From: Pseudoalteromonas sp. SMS1
GTDB lineage: Bacteria > Pseudomonadota > Gammaproteobacteria > Enterobacterales > Alteromonadaceae
DNA: 64,000 nt
Direction: 5' to 3'
Assembly (NCBI RefSeq): GCF_021530565.1
Contig: NZ_JAKGBI010000016.1
Coordinates: 86,935 to 150,934, forward strand
Below the pieces are notes generated by a model. That model worked only from the letters and a program-made list of their open reading frames with translations. It did not search any database and had not been told where the DNA came from. Below are positions 42,524-51,052 of the stretch, piece by piece. The translations under genes and the position numbers were made by a program. The stretch's first letter is position 1. The number at the start of each line of letters is the position of its first letter.

Positions 42524-43694
42524 CAATCGAATCGCAAAGCGCCACCCGGCAGTATTGGTGTTGACTAACCGGGAAGAGGATATTCAAGGTGTTGCGCAGC
42601 TTATTTCAGAGCAAACGAGTGACTTTAGGTGTTTAGTGGTAAAAAAAACGGCACTTGATGATATTGAACAAATGGCGCCAAAAGTGATTTTATTTGCGTT
42701 ATCTGACGTGAAAAAAAGTATTTGTTTGTACAACATGCTGATTAAAGAGAAACGCTTGGTTAAAAATCACTATAGCGTTTTATTGTGTAGCAATAAAGAG
42801 TCTGGGTTAGCCTTTAAATGTTGTTTGAAGAATCTATTCGATAGCTACTTTGTTTATCAGCCTCTATATGAGAAGTTTCGTTTACAATTGATTGTCTATG
42901 AGGGGCTCAAGCAATTTACTGATTCTGATACCTATATCGAATCTTTGGACAACATTATTCAAAACCAAAGTGAAGAGCTTAACTCCCTCATAGAGATGGG
43001 GTTGAGTTATAAAGCCTCAGTTGTGGAAGAGATTAATAAAAGCCGAGAAGAAGTTAACACCATAAATCAAGATATCCTAGATAAACTGCCAGACAGTATG
43101 CATAAGGAGCTGCTCTCTGAGCTCAATGAGACACATATTCAACCGCTTTTAAGCGCGCTGGAAGAATCACTTTCAAGTAAATTACTTGGGCTAGTGGATG
43201 GCCTCAAGCAGTCAAAAGATTTGAATAACTTGCTGATGCAGCAGCTACAACAGCCTATAAAAGACAAACAGGCCTCAGAGCTTCAAGGGTCCAGTCTAAG
43301 TGATGGTTTTTTGGAAACACCAGTAAGTTCACAGTCCATCTTATTGGTAGAGGACAATCATATTTATCGAGAAATGATCAGCGACGTGTTGAGTAATGTA
43401 GGGTATGAAATAGAGCAAGTAGATGATGGGTTAGCTGCAATCAAAAAAATCAAACTTACGCAATATGACCTCATTGTGATGGATCTGTTTCTTCCAAACC
43501 TAGACGGCTTAAATACGACTAAGCATATTCGTAACGTAGGGAAAAATATTAAAACACCCGTGGTGGCGCTAACGGGAAACAAGAACAAGCAGCTTGTAAA
43601 AAAGTGGGCTGAACATGGGCTTGATGGCTATATTTTGAAGCCGTCAACAAAGCAAGAGATCCTCGCAGTGGTTAATAAAGCGATTGGTAACTAG
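42513..43694 (+). CDS. Response regulator with degenerate N-terminal and canonical C-terminal receiver
   Basis: 393 residues. Residues about 10-130 have a receiver-like pattern (AVLVLTNREEDIQGVAQLI; VILFALSDVKKS; HYSVLLCSNKES) without the acidic pocket or a clear phospho-Asp, so it is a pseudo-receiver. Residues about 130-270 are helical/coiled coil (DNIIQNQSEELNSLIEMG). Residues about 275-393 form a good receiver: SILLVEDNHIYREM, IVMDLFLPNLDG (Asp324), VVALTGN and ILKPS. There is no DNA-binding or enzymatic output domain, so output must be by protein contact. Terminal member of the phosphorelay operon. Confidence 0.85.
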   Translation: MGSNNRIAKRHPAVLVLTNREEDIQGVAQLISEQTSDFRCLVVKKTALDDIEQMAPKVILFALSDVKKSICLYNMLIKEKRLVKNHYSVLLCSNKESGLAFKCCLKNLFDSYFVYQPLYEKFRLQLIVYEGLKQFTDSDTYIESLDNIIQNQSEELNSLIEMGLSYKASVVEEINKSREEVNTINQDILDKLPDSMHKELLSELNETHIQPLLSALEESLSSKLLGLVDGLKQSKDLNNLLMQQLQQPIKDKQASELQGSSLSDGFLETPVSSQSILLVEDNHIYREMISDVLSNVGYEIEQVDDGLAAIKKIKLTQYDLIVMDLFLPNLDGLNTTKHIRNVGKNIKTPVVALTGNKNKQLVKKWAEHGLDGYILKPSTKQEILAVVNKAIGN

Positions 43695-43898
43695 ATAGGT
43701 GATTCACTTTCGCATCAGGGTTTACTGCATCTTTTATAGTGTAAGCTTATGAAATTGTTAATTATATTTTAGTCGGTGTAAAGTCATCTACAAATCATTC
43801 ATACATCAGGATTTACCTACACTCAGTGCGCTAGAGTAATTGAGTGTTGAATTATTAGTTTAGTGAGTGCGGCGTGTTGCTGCGCACAATGAGGATGT

Positions 43899-44849
43899 AT
43901 GAAATCAAATCAATGTATACGATTGCAAGTTGTCACACTAATTGTGGCATCAAGTGCGCAACTCTTGGGATGTGAATCGACGAGTAACCCCCAAGTTAAT
44001 CCATATAAGCTTATCTATTCTTCATTAGAATCAAAAAACCGCTCAATATATTTAAGTGATGAATATGGCAAGCAACGTCTGAAAGTCGTTGACGTAACTG
44101 CTTCAGATGGCTACCCGGTGATCTCTCCAGATGGTAAATCAGTGGCTTTTTATGGTAAGTATGACGAGTTTAAAACTTGGTCGATTCATCGCGCTGCGAT
44201 AGACGGTTCTAATGTGCAGCGCCTAACTCATGCAAAAAACAAGTGGGATAGTGCACCTACTTGGTCACCTGATAGCAAGACCATTTTATTCACCAGGGAA
44301 TATAAACACCCCAATGGACAGTGGCAAAGTCAGATTTGGTTAATGAACGCAGATGGCAGTCAGCAGCGTCAAATTAATGCGTTACAAGGAGGAGGCGCAA
44401 GCTTCATAGACAATGGCAAAATACTGTTTCATTCACACGGCAGCCCGAGCCAAATAAGTATTGCAAATATTGATGGCAGCAATGTGGTTAAGTTGACAAA
44501 TGATGCAACGGATAATCTTGCTCCACGTCTATCACCCGATGGGAATCACATCGTTTACTTATCTAATCGGGATGGCAATCAAGAGGTTTATATCATGGAT
44601 ATTAATGGCAATAACCCAAAACGGCTCACGTTTAATCAGGTTGAGGATTGGGATGCGACTTGGTCTACGGATGGTACCCAAATATTCTTTGCATCAGAGA
44701 ATTCAGACGGATTTTTTGATATTTACAAAGTAAAACGAGATGGCACTGCTCTATACAAGGTGATTAATAGTGGGTCCCAAGTGGCAGCGGTTAACAATTT
44801 AAATGCCGTTGCACTGCAAAAGCTAATAAAGAAAAACCAGCAAAATTAG
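43899..44849 (+). CDS. TolB-like PD40 beta-propeller lipoprotein
   Basis: 316 residues. N-terminus ends in a lipobox-like SSAQLLGC (Cys25). The rest is a WD40-like/PD40 propeller: GYPVISPDGKSVAFYG, SAPTWSPDSKTILFTRE, LAPRLSPDGNHIVYLSNRDGNQEVYIMDINGNNPKRLT and WDATWSTDGTQIFFASENSD. This resembles TolB C-terminal repeats and peptidase-associated propellers. There is no N-terminal TolB domain and no pal/tol genes nearby, so it is not TolB itself. Periplasmic, lipid-anchored, role unknown. Confidence 0.78.
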   Translation: MKSNQCIRLQVVTLIVASSAQLLGCESTSNPQVNPYKLIYSSLESKNRSIYLSDEYGKQRLKVVDVTASDGYPVISPDGKSVAFYGKYDEFKTWSIHRAAIDGSNVQRLTHAKNKWDSAPTWSPDSKTILFTREYKHPNGQWQSQIWLMNADGSQQRQINALQGGGASFIDNGKILFHSHGSPSQISIANIDGSNVVKLTNDATDNLAPRLSPDGNHIVYLSNRDGNQEVYIMDINGNNPKRLTFNQVEDWDATWSTDGTQIFFASENSDGFFDIYKVKRDGTALYKVINSGSQVAAVNNLNAVALQKLIKKNQQN

Positions 44850-44914
44850 GGATGTCAGTCAATAATTGAAGGTGTTGTTTAAATTCTTGTCCAATAACGC
44901 GCGTGTAACATGTC

Positions 44915-44943
44915 TAAAAAAGAGCCTCTAAGCTTTGGAGGCT
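44915..44943 (-). terminator. Rho-independent terminator (minus strand)
   Basis: GAGCCTC (44921-44927) and GAGGCTC (44937-44943) form the stem. On the minus strand the stem is followed by TTTTTT (A-run at 44915-44920). It lies 45 bases beyond the stop of the minus-strand gene at 44988. Confidence 0.78.
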
Positions 44944-44987
44944 CCATTTATAACCTGATGACAAATGTAGCGTTAACCATGGATCAT

Positions 44988-45986
44988 CTAGGTGTTATTG
45001 AGCGCAGTTTGGTCTGCATTTTCACTGTGGAGTTTATTCAATAACTTTTGCTCAACTCGGTGTGCTTGAATACCTTGCATAAAGGCATCCCAAGGTTGAA
45101 CAACAGATTCAGAAGGAGTGCCACGTGGGGCATTTTTAGTAGCAGAGAACATAATGTTAGCAAAACGATTGAAAACGAATAGACGTTTCAATACATCAAA
45201 CCAGAAGGGAGATCCTAGCCCAATCAACATACCCGTAATGAGTGTAGTCACTATCCAAATTAACCAGCCCAAACCAAATTGATCGATTCCCATCACAATA
45301 GAGTCTCTAAATGCCAATGCATATGCGCCGATATCAAGCGGCATGGCATCATTATTGATAAAGGGTTGTTTCGGCCAACCATAAGGAATGTTTAAACTGT
45401 TTATTTCTGTCAGTACTGATTGTAATTCCGTTGAAGAGGGAGAGTTGGGCTGTGCGTGAACCAAGTTCGCAGCTTTTTCGACTAACGCTTGGTTTGTGTC
45501 GTTGTTGTATTGCAGAGAATGTACAATGGTGATCAGGTTAATATTCATTGTAAATGCAAGAAAAACAGAGACCAAAATATTGACTTTCCTAGCGTGAAGT
45601 CGGTAATACTCGCTGTATCGTTCTCCCACTTCTTCAAACCTATAGGCGATATCTTCAATAAAATATTGAGCATTGTTTTCTATATTTTCAAAGATTTGAT
45701 AACCAGTATCTGTTTTGGCAAGGGTTCGCATAAATTCATTGGTCGTGATGCGCTCTTTGCTGTCTTTTTTGTCGATGTGACGCACAAATTTGTCAGCGGC
45801 ATCAGTTGGTTCATTGCTTGTCGTGTAAGGTTTTAATTCTTCAGTATAAAACGAGTGCAACATTTCGTTGAGTCGTTTGCTGCGCGTGTTTAATTTACGG
45901 TTTATAAGCTCAACGAGCATTGAGCTTAATGACGAAAACAAAAACATTGTGAGAGAGACGGCGATGATGACTGAAAATATTTCCAT
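44988..45986 (-). CDS. Membrane protein of unknown function
   Basis: 332 residues from the ATG at 45986 (the frame extends to 46034 without support). One hydrophobic segment at the N-terminus (FSVIIAVSLTMFLFSSLSSMLVELI) is followed by a charged cytoplasmic region (about residues 30-140). A second segment is VNILVSVFLAFTMNINLITIVHSL, then a periplasmic stretch, then a third WLIWIVTTLITGMLIGLGSPFWFDVL. The ends are charged. The final GSPFWFDVLKRLFVFNR motif looks conserved and recalls uncharacterised bacterial membrane proteins. No enzyme motif seen. Isolated on the minus strand with its own terminator. Confidence 0.65.
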   Translation of the reverse strand: MEIFSVIIAVSLTMFLFSSLSSMLVELINRKLNTRSKRLNEMLHSFYTEELKPYTTSNEPTDAADKFVRHIDKKDSKERITTNEFMRTLAKTDTGYQIFENIENNAQYFIEDIAYRFEEVGERYSEYYRLHARKVNILVSVFLAFTMNINLITIVHSLQYNNDTNQALVEKAANLVHAQPNSPSSTELQSVLTEINSLNIPYGWPKQPFINNDAMPLDIGAYALAFRDSIVMGIDQFGLGWLIWIVTTLITGMLIGLGSPFWFDVLKRLFVFNRFANIMFSATKNAPRGTPSESVVQPWDAFMQGIQAHRVEQKLLNKLHSENADQTALNNT

Positions 45987-46121
45987 ATGTGATTTCTTTT
46001 TGATAAGTATTATTTTAAGTGCATTGATATACACTACTTTAGTTTAATTAATAAACAATAGCTCAAATGAAAATTTAATGAGAATAAAAAGCCAGTCACG
46101 ATATCGAGTTTGGTGCAGAAT

Positions 46122-47234
46122 TTACTGAGTCGGCGAGACCAAGCCTTGCATCCAAAACTCACTGAGTTGCTTTATGTCCGGTATTGGGGTGTTTGGGAAA
46201 GCACCTTCATCGGCAAATACTTGGGTAGCAATATGTCTTCCAGCCACTTGCGCAGCGGTCGTTTTAGCAATTCGCTTCTGAAAAAAACTGTCCAATGCTT
46301 CACCCAGAGGTGAAGCATGATCTAAGGTTGTCGCCAAATGCCATGCGTCCTCTAACGCTTGGCAAGCGCCTTGTCCTGAGGTAGGTAAAGGCGCATGAGC
46401 TGCATCCCCTAACAGCAAGAGGTTATCACAATGCCAGTGAGGTAAGGGGTCAAGGTCGTGTACAAAAAGAGGGGTCACATTAAGTGATTGTCGGTTCACA
46501 ATAGCGTGGCGAATTTCATTGGGCCAAGCATCGAATCGCAGGCGTAGCTCAGCATGCCAGTCACGGCTATTTTTCATGCTAGATTTGGGTTCACACCATG
46601 CAGCGGCCCAATAGCAGAGGTTAGGTTTTACTGGAACAATACCAAACCGTTGCCTTTCACCGCGATATTCACGTATGTCGGTGCTTGCCAAGTTTTCCAC
46701 ATGACTCACGCCAATAATGTTAATGAACCCTTGATATCGAGGCTTAACACGATTGCCAAACAGTGCGTTCCTAGTCGCGGAACGCATTCGTCCATCAGCG
46801 CCTACAACGAGATCATACTGAGTCATCAAGTGGTTAATTTGGGTTACCTTAATGTCATCTCCAAAATGTATTTGAATACCTAATTTTTTAGCGCGTTGAT
46901 ACAGGATACGCATTAAATCTTTGCGCAAGATTGCCACACTCGGATAGCCGCACGCCTTGTTTAGCTCGTCGATGTTGAGCAGCACTTTGGCGCGACTATG
47001 TTGATCGAATTGAGATACGGTTAGGGGTAATCCGCCAGCATTTTGGCACTTTGTCAATTGTTCCATTTGGTCCAAAACAAACATCGCATTTGGCCAAAGA
47101 GTGACACCTGCACCCAAAGTCGAGATTGTCTGGTTCCGCTCGAATATTTTGACTTGATGGCCTCGTTGCGTCGCCAAAATAGCAAAAGCCAAGCCTGCCA
47201 CCCCTGCACCTATAACAGCAATATTTTTACTCAT
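46122..47234 (-). CDS. FAD-dependent monooxygenase (PHBH/UbiH-type)
   Basis: 370 residues from the ATG at 47234 (AAGGACACAACT upstream fixes the start; the frame extends to 47276). The N-terminal GxGxxG motif is IAVIGAGVAGLAFAILATQRGHQV. The DG motif is LVVGADGRMRSATR, and the second FAD motif is LLLLGDAAHAPLPTSGQGACQALEDAW. These define group A aromatic hydroxylases such as 6-hydroxynicotinate or salicylate-type monooxygenases. No ring-cleavage genes are adjacent, so the substrate is open. It is divergent from the LysR at 47351 with about 115 bases between starts. Confidence 0.85.
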   Translation of the reverse strand: MSKNIAVIGAGVAGLAFAILATQRGHQVKIFERNQTISTLGAGVTLWPNAMFVLDQMEQLTKCQNAGGLPLTVSQFDQHSRAKVLLNIDELNKACGYPSVAILRKDLMRILYQRAKKLGIQIHFGDDIKVTQINHLMTQYDLVVGADGRMRSATRNALFGNRVKPRYQGFINIIGVSHVENLASTDIREYRGERQRFGIVPVKPNLCYWAAAWCEPKSSMKNSRDWHAELRLRFDAWPNEIRHAIVNRQSLNVTPLFVHDLDPLPHWHCDNLLLLGDAAHAPLPTSGQGACQALEDAWHLATTLDHASPLGEALDSFFQKRIAKTTAAQVAGRHIATQVFADEGAFPNTPIPDIKQLSEFWMQGLVSPTQ

Positions 47235-47350
47235 AGTTGTGTCCTTTTTTGTTTTGTAGAGTATTTCAAATGCCAAAAGTGGGATAAATCTGTTATTTTG
47301 ATTTTTATAATCCCAATTGATGAGAGAATTAAGTGCTAGCAGGCTTAGAG

Positions 47351-48220
47351 ATGAAATGGCTCATGAGTTTTAAAGCTGTGTATGAGAGCTTGAGTTTTAA
47401 ACTCGCAGCAGAAAAACTCCACATACCTAGCTCTAACGTGAGTCGCCACGTCGCTCAATTAGAAGCACACTTAAATGTGCGCTTGCTACAGCGTACAACC
47501 CGTAAAATGCACCCAACAGTTGCCGGTACCATGCTTTATGAATCCCTGATGCCAAATCTTATGGCGATAGAAGGTGCCCTAATAGAAGCGTCTTTTGGTA
47601 GTGAAGTCGTAAAAGGTCATTTAAGTGTAGTGATGCCAGATTTACCGTTTTTGGCAGAAGTAGTTGCAGATTTTGCTACGTGCTACCCCCAAATACAGCT
47701 CAGTTGTGATACTCAGCTAAACCCAAAAGAAGGCATCGTCGATGGCGTTGACGTTGTGATCAGCTTTCATCGTGGCAAGTTACAAGACTCGGGGTGGGTT
47801 GCCAAAGAGTTGCTTCGGTGGCCGAGCGGCGTGGTCGTTTCCCCAATCTTATTGGCGCGTGAAAAGCCGCCCATTACATTAGATGAGCTTACAAAAAAAA
47901 CCTGTATTACAACCCATTCAGTAATGCAAGGTAGACCTTGGCGCTTTAAAAATAATGTCTTATTAACGGTGCATTCAAGGTTTAAGGTAAACAGTGGTCA
48001 TATGGCAAAAGCGGCTGCCATTAAGGGCATCGGTTTTGCTTTACTGCCGTTACATGCCTGCGAGTCTGAACTTGAATCTGGGAAACTGGTCAAAATTGAG
48101 CTGGACCATGAGCCAGAAGATTTGGTTTTAAACGCGGTTTATGCTGGTCGCAAACATTTGCCTGCTAAAATCAGATGTTTTATCGAATTTATACAAGCTG
48201 AAATAGCTAGGTTGGGATAG
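47351..48220 (+). CDS. LysR-family transcriptional regulator
   Basis: 289 residues from the ATG at 47351; a GTG at 47333 would add six residues and cannot be excluded. The winged helix (MSFKAVYESLSFKLAAEKLHIPSSNVSRHVAQLEAHLNVRLLQRTTRKM) is followed by the effector domain (DGVDVVISFHRGKLQDSGWVAKEL). Divergent from the FAD monooxygenase, its probable target. Confidence 0.86.
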   Translation: MKWLMSFKAVYESLSFKLAAEKLHIPSSNVSRHVAQLEAHLNVRLLQRTTRKMHPTVAGTMLYESLMPNLMAIEGALIEASFGSEVVKGHLSVVMPDLPFLAEVVADFATCYPQIQLSCDTQLNPKEGIVDGVDVVISFHRGKLQDSGWVAKELLRWPSGVVVSPILLAREKPPITLDELTKKTCITTHSVMQGRPWRFKNNVLLTVHSRFKVNSGHMAKAAAIKGIGFALLPLHACESELESGKLVKIELDHEPEDLVLNAVYAGRKHLPAKIRCFIEFIQAEIARLG

Positions 48221-48234
48221 CTTCTCGCTGAGAT

Positions 48235-48261
48235 GAGGTATGGGAGCAAGCGCCATACCTC
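48235..48261. terminator. Hairpin between convergent LysR and ars genes
   Basis: GAGGTATGG (48235-48243) and CCATACCTC (48253-48261) form a perfect 9-bp stem in the 52-base gap between two convergent stops. Confidence 0.65.
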
Positions 48262-48272
48262 GAAAGTAGGAT

Positions 48273-48761
48273 TTAAAATTCGTCAAAAAATGCGCGCTGT
48301 ACTGGGTGCTTTAAGGCCTTGGGTCTGATTTTTTGAACTTGCTCTATAATATGGCTGTTATCGTAGCCAAGTTGCTTCATGAGCAAACCTATTACTAGCC
48401 CAGTTCTACCTGAGCCGCCTTTACAGTGTACTGCAATGGTGCCCTTATTTTCCAAGATGGATAACAAGGCATCTTTATTGGCATTATAAGCTGCTACAAA
48501 GTCGTCATTCGGCGCAGCATCGTCAGGTAGAGGTAACTGAAACCACTTCATTTCATGTTTTCGACAAGCTTCTGGTAACGCTTCAGCATTAAGCTTTTGT
48601 ATTTCCGCATCATACATAAGAGTAACGAGTGCTTGTGCGCCTCCTTCTTTCAAGTGGCCAATAGCAGCATCCAATGAAACCGTTTTGGTACCAGGACAAG
48701 GTGTAAAAATAAACTGAGTACCATTTTCGAGTGTCAGTGTGTCAAAAGGGTGTATTTGCAT
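48273..48761 (-). CDS. Dual-specificity/CDKN3-like phosphatase in the ars operon
   Basis: 162 residues. The phosphatase signature HCKGGSGRTG (HCxxGxxR, Cys near 112) is intact, with an upstream general-acid loop FQLPLPDDAAPNDD. The size and fold order match the small DSP/CDKN3-like group. It starts 18 bases after the Acr3 gene and is therefore the last gene of the arsenic operon. Its role there is unclear: it might dephosphorylate a protein, or its Cys loop could act on arsenate as the related tyrosine-phosphatase-type ArsC does. The latter is conjecture. Confidence 0.78.
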   Translation of the reverse strand: MQIHPFDTLTLENGTQFIFTPCPGTKTVSLDAAIGHLKEGGAQALVTLMYDAEIQKLNAEALPEACRKHEMKWFQLPLPDDAAPNDDFVAAYNANKDALLSILENKGTIAVHCKGGSGRTGLVIGLLMKQLGYDNSHIIEQVQKIRPKALKHPVQRAFFDEF

Positions 48762-48779
48762 AGTATTCTCACAGTTTGA

Positions 48780-49802
48780 TTAGGCATTAAACCAGTGTTT
48801 AGTTTTGTTGACGATGGCAACGAGCGATAACATGACAGGAACTTCTACAAGGACACCAACAACGGTAGCCAGCGCTGCACCAGAGTGTAAGCCAAATAGT
48901 GAAATTGCCACTGCAACAGCCAGTTCAAAGAAATTGGATGTCCCGATTAAACATGCCGGTGCCGCAATGTTGTGCTTTAACTTAAGTTTTAATGCGGCAA
49001 AATACGCAATGAAGAAAATACCATAAGTTTGCAAAATTAAAGGCACTGCAATCAGTATGATATTGACTGGTTGCGAAATAATGGTATTCGCTTGAAATCC
49101 AAAGAGTAAGGCAACGGTTGCGAGTAAACCAATGACTGAAAAAGGCTTAAGCTTTGCAAGTAGGGCATTGATCGCATCATCATGCTGCCCCGAATTGTTA
49201 AGCATTTTTCTAGTAACAACTCCCGCTATTAGTGGCAGTAACACATACAAAACGACTGAAATTAATAAGGTGTTCCAAGGTACATGAATATCTGACACGC
49301 CAAGCAGTAATCCTGCTATTGGGGCAAACGCAAATACCATGATGACATCGTTTACAGAAACTTGTACGAGTGTGTAGTTGGCATCGCCCTTGGTAAGCTG
49401 AGACCACACAAACACCATGGCGGTGCAGGGCGCCACGCCGAGTAAAATCATACCCGCGATATACGCTTGCGCGGTATCTGGGGAGACAAAGTCGGCAAAT
49501 AACCCTTCAAAAAATATCCAACCAAGTGCAGCCATAGAAAACGGTTTAACCAACCAGTTAATGATAACAGTGAGTAGTAGTCCCTGTGGGTTTTTACCAA
49601 CTTCTTTCATCGTTGAAAAGTCGATTTGCACCATCATCGGATAGATCATCACCCAAATAAAAAGTGCCACAACTAAATTTACATTCGCAAATGTCAAGGT
49701 GGCTATCATTTCGAATAAAGGCGGAAACACCAGCCCGAGTACAACACCAAAAACAATACTTGTACCGACCCATACGGATAAATAACGCTCAAAAACGCCC
49801 AT
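48780..49802 (-). CDS. acr3: Arsenite efflux permease Acr3
   Basis: 340 residues from the ATG at 49802 (AGAGG at good spacing, and MGVFERYLSVWVG is the usual Acr3 start; the frame extends to 49850 into the upstream gene). About ten membrane helices. The family Cys is in GVAPCTAMVFVWSQL, and the conserved Glu segment is SNFFELAVAVAISLFGLHSGAALATVVGVLVEVPVML. It exports As(OH)3 (and perhaps antimonite) across the inner membrane using the proton gradient. Ten bases follow the ArsC-ArsR gene. Confidence 0.93.
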   Translation of the reverse strand: MGVFERYLSVWVGTSIVFGVVLGLVFPPLFEMIATLTFANVNLVVALFIWVMIYPMMVQIDFSTMKEVGKNPQGLLLTVIINWLVKPFSMAALGWIFFEGLFADFVSPDTAQAYIAGMILLGVAPCTAMVFVWSQLTKGDANYTLVQVSVNDVIMVFAFAPIAGLLLGVSDIHVPWNTLLISVVLYVLLPLIAGVVTRKMLNNSGQHDDAINALLAKLKPFSVIGLLATVALLFGFQANTIISQPVNIILIAVPLILQTYGIFFIAYFAALKLKLKHNIAAPACLIGTSNFFELAVAVAISLFGLHSGAALATVVGVLVEVPVMLSLVAIVNKTKHWFNA

Positions 49803-49812
49803 CAGAAACCTC

Positions 49813-50574
49813 TTAACTACATAGGTTGGAAAAACGTGTAGGGCGGTCACCCATGGCGTTGAGTCGCGCTAATTGCTGCTCAATAAAGTGAGGCTCATTA
49901 ATGACCGTTGACGTAATTGTGTGTTTCATCCATTCAGGGAGAGTGGGGTTTAGAGAATAAAATACCCATTGATGATACTTTCTGTCTGATAAAATACCGA
50001 CTTTTCTCAACTGAGCTAAATGGCGTGACACTTTGGGTTGGCTTGGTTCGTCTAATGCAGTCATCAACTCACAAACACATGCTTCTTTTTCAACCGCAAT
50101 GATAAGTAATGTCTTTAACCTAGTGTCATCTGCCAAAGCCTTGAAAAAGATTGTTGGTTCGACAGTAGTAGGGGGTTGCGTGGTATGTTCTATTAAGAGC
50201 GATTGTATTTTCTCGTTGATTTCTTGAAGCGTTTTTTCAAATGGATTTTCACCTGAGCGAGACTTTGGCTCTGTAATATCCCATGCTAAGCAATTAACAC
50301 CGCTGACCCTGCCTTCACACTCTTTTGTTGCGCTGCTACACAGGGTGATCACATAATCAAAGTGCATTTGCGTGTATTCATCTATATGTTGGGAATTGAG
50401 TCCTTCGGTACTGAGCCCGAAATGTGCGATGGCTGCTAATGTGCGAGGATCTGCACCATTAGGCTCTGTGCCGGCACTATATACTTCGTAATTTCCTTTG
50501 CCATGGTGTTTTAGAAGCACCTCGGCCATTAAAGATCTGGCCGAATTTTCAGTACATAAAAACAGAACTTTCAC
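49813..50574 (-). CDS. Fused arsenate reductase (ArsC, LMW-PTP type) and ArsR repressor
   Basis: 253 residues from a GTG at 50574 preceded by AAGGG; this gives the exact ArsC start (VKVLFLCTENSARS). Residues 1-135 form a tyrosine-phosphatase-type ArsC: P-loop CTENSARS, resolving Cys pair LCSSATKEC and AWDITEPKS. Residues about 150-235 form an ArsR winged helix: FFKALADDTRLKTLLIIA, the As(III) site EACVCELMTAL and SQPKVSRHLAQLRKVGIL. One polypeptide thus senses arsenite and reduces arsenate, possibly using the thioredoxin system. The palindrome at 50596-50621 just upstream is its likely operator. First gene of the operon with Acr3 and the phosphatase. Confidence 0.9.
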   Translation of the reverse strand: MKVLFLCTENSARSLMAEVLLKHHGKGNYEVYSAGTEPNGADPRTLAAIAHFGLSTEGLNSQHIDEYTQMHFDYVITLCSSATKECEGRVSGVNCLAWDITEPKSRSGENPFEKTLQEINEKIQSLLIEHTTQPPTTVEPTIFFKALADDTRLKTLLIIAVEKEACVCELMTALDEPSQPKVSRHLAQLRKVGILSDRKYHQWVFYSLNPTLPEWMKHTITSTVINEPHFIEQQLARLNAMGDRPTRFSNLCS

Positions 50575-50595
50575 GTTAATGCCCTTGTTAAAGTT

Positions 50596-50621
50596 AGTAC
50601 ATAACAAATTTGTTATATACT
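50596..50621 (-). promoter_or_regulatory. ArsR-type operator palindrome
   Basis: The core ATAACAAATTTGTTAT (50601-50616) is a perfect 16-bp palindrome, extended on both sides by AGTAC and ATACT with one mismatch. A second half-site GTTATGTACT lies about 10 bases further out. It is 22 bases upstream of the GTG of the ArsC-ArsR gene, where a repressor would block transcription. Confidence 0.7.
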
Positions 50622-50989
50622 AACTTCGTTATGTACTGCTCGCAAGAGGTTTTTGTTGCAGGCTAGGGTTTTCAAGCATGCGCCACCGCTTGAGTTTGCC
50701 TATTTAGTCGCACTACCTCGATGATGGATTGCGCTAAATGAAGGTGTTTTTAAGGATGATACGAGGCGGTCAAAGGCGGGTGTGTACCTAATCGTTGTGA
50801 AGCAATTCATTTTGTTGTATCACTCTAACGGCAGATACTATTTAATTTTATGGCCACCATACAGTCGTCCATCCTGCGCTACAAATGCCATGTTTAATTA
50901 GTCTATTTCGCAATACAGTGCGCTATCTTCGAATGATTATATTTTTTGCACGGGTATTTGAATGAGTTTGAGGTTGGGTATTTGAGATA
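50622..50989. other. Intergenic region beyond the ars promoter
   Basis: About 370 bases with no supported gene. Only the outward ars promoter at its left edge and the terminator at its right edge are recognisable. Confidence 0.4.
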
Positions 50990-51024
50990 AAAAAGCATAG
51001 CGTTTATATACATCTATGCTTTTT
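50990..51024. terminator. Bidirectional terminator
   Basis: AAAAAGCATAG (50990-51000) and CTATGCTTTTT (51014-51024) pair perfectly with a 13-base loop. The minus-strand copy ends in TTTTTT, so it terminates the gene at 51053. Confidence 0.78.
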
Positions 51025-51052
51025 AACTTCAATTTATTGGGGGGCGATAAAA

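Noticed and set aside
43899..44849. Call as TolB
   Set aside because: It has a lipobox and PD40 repeats but no TolB N-terminal domain, and no tol/pal genes are adjacent.
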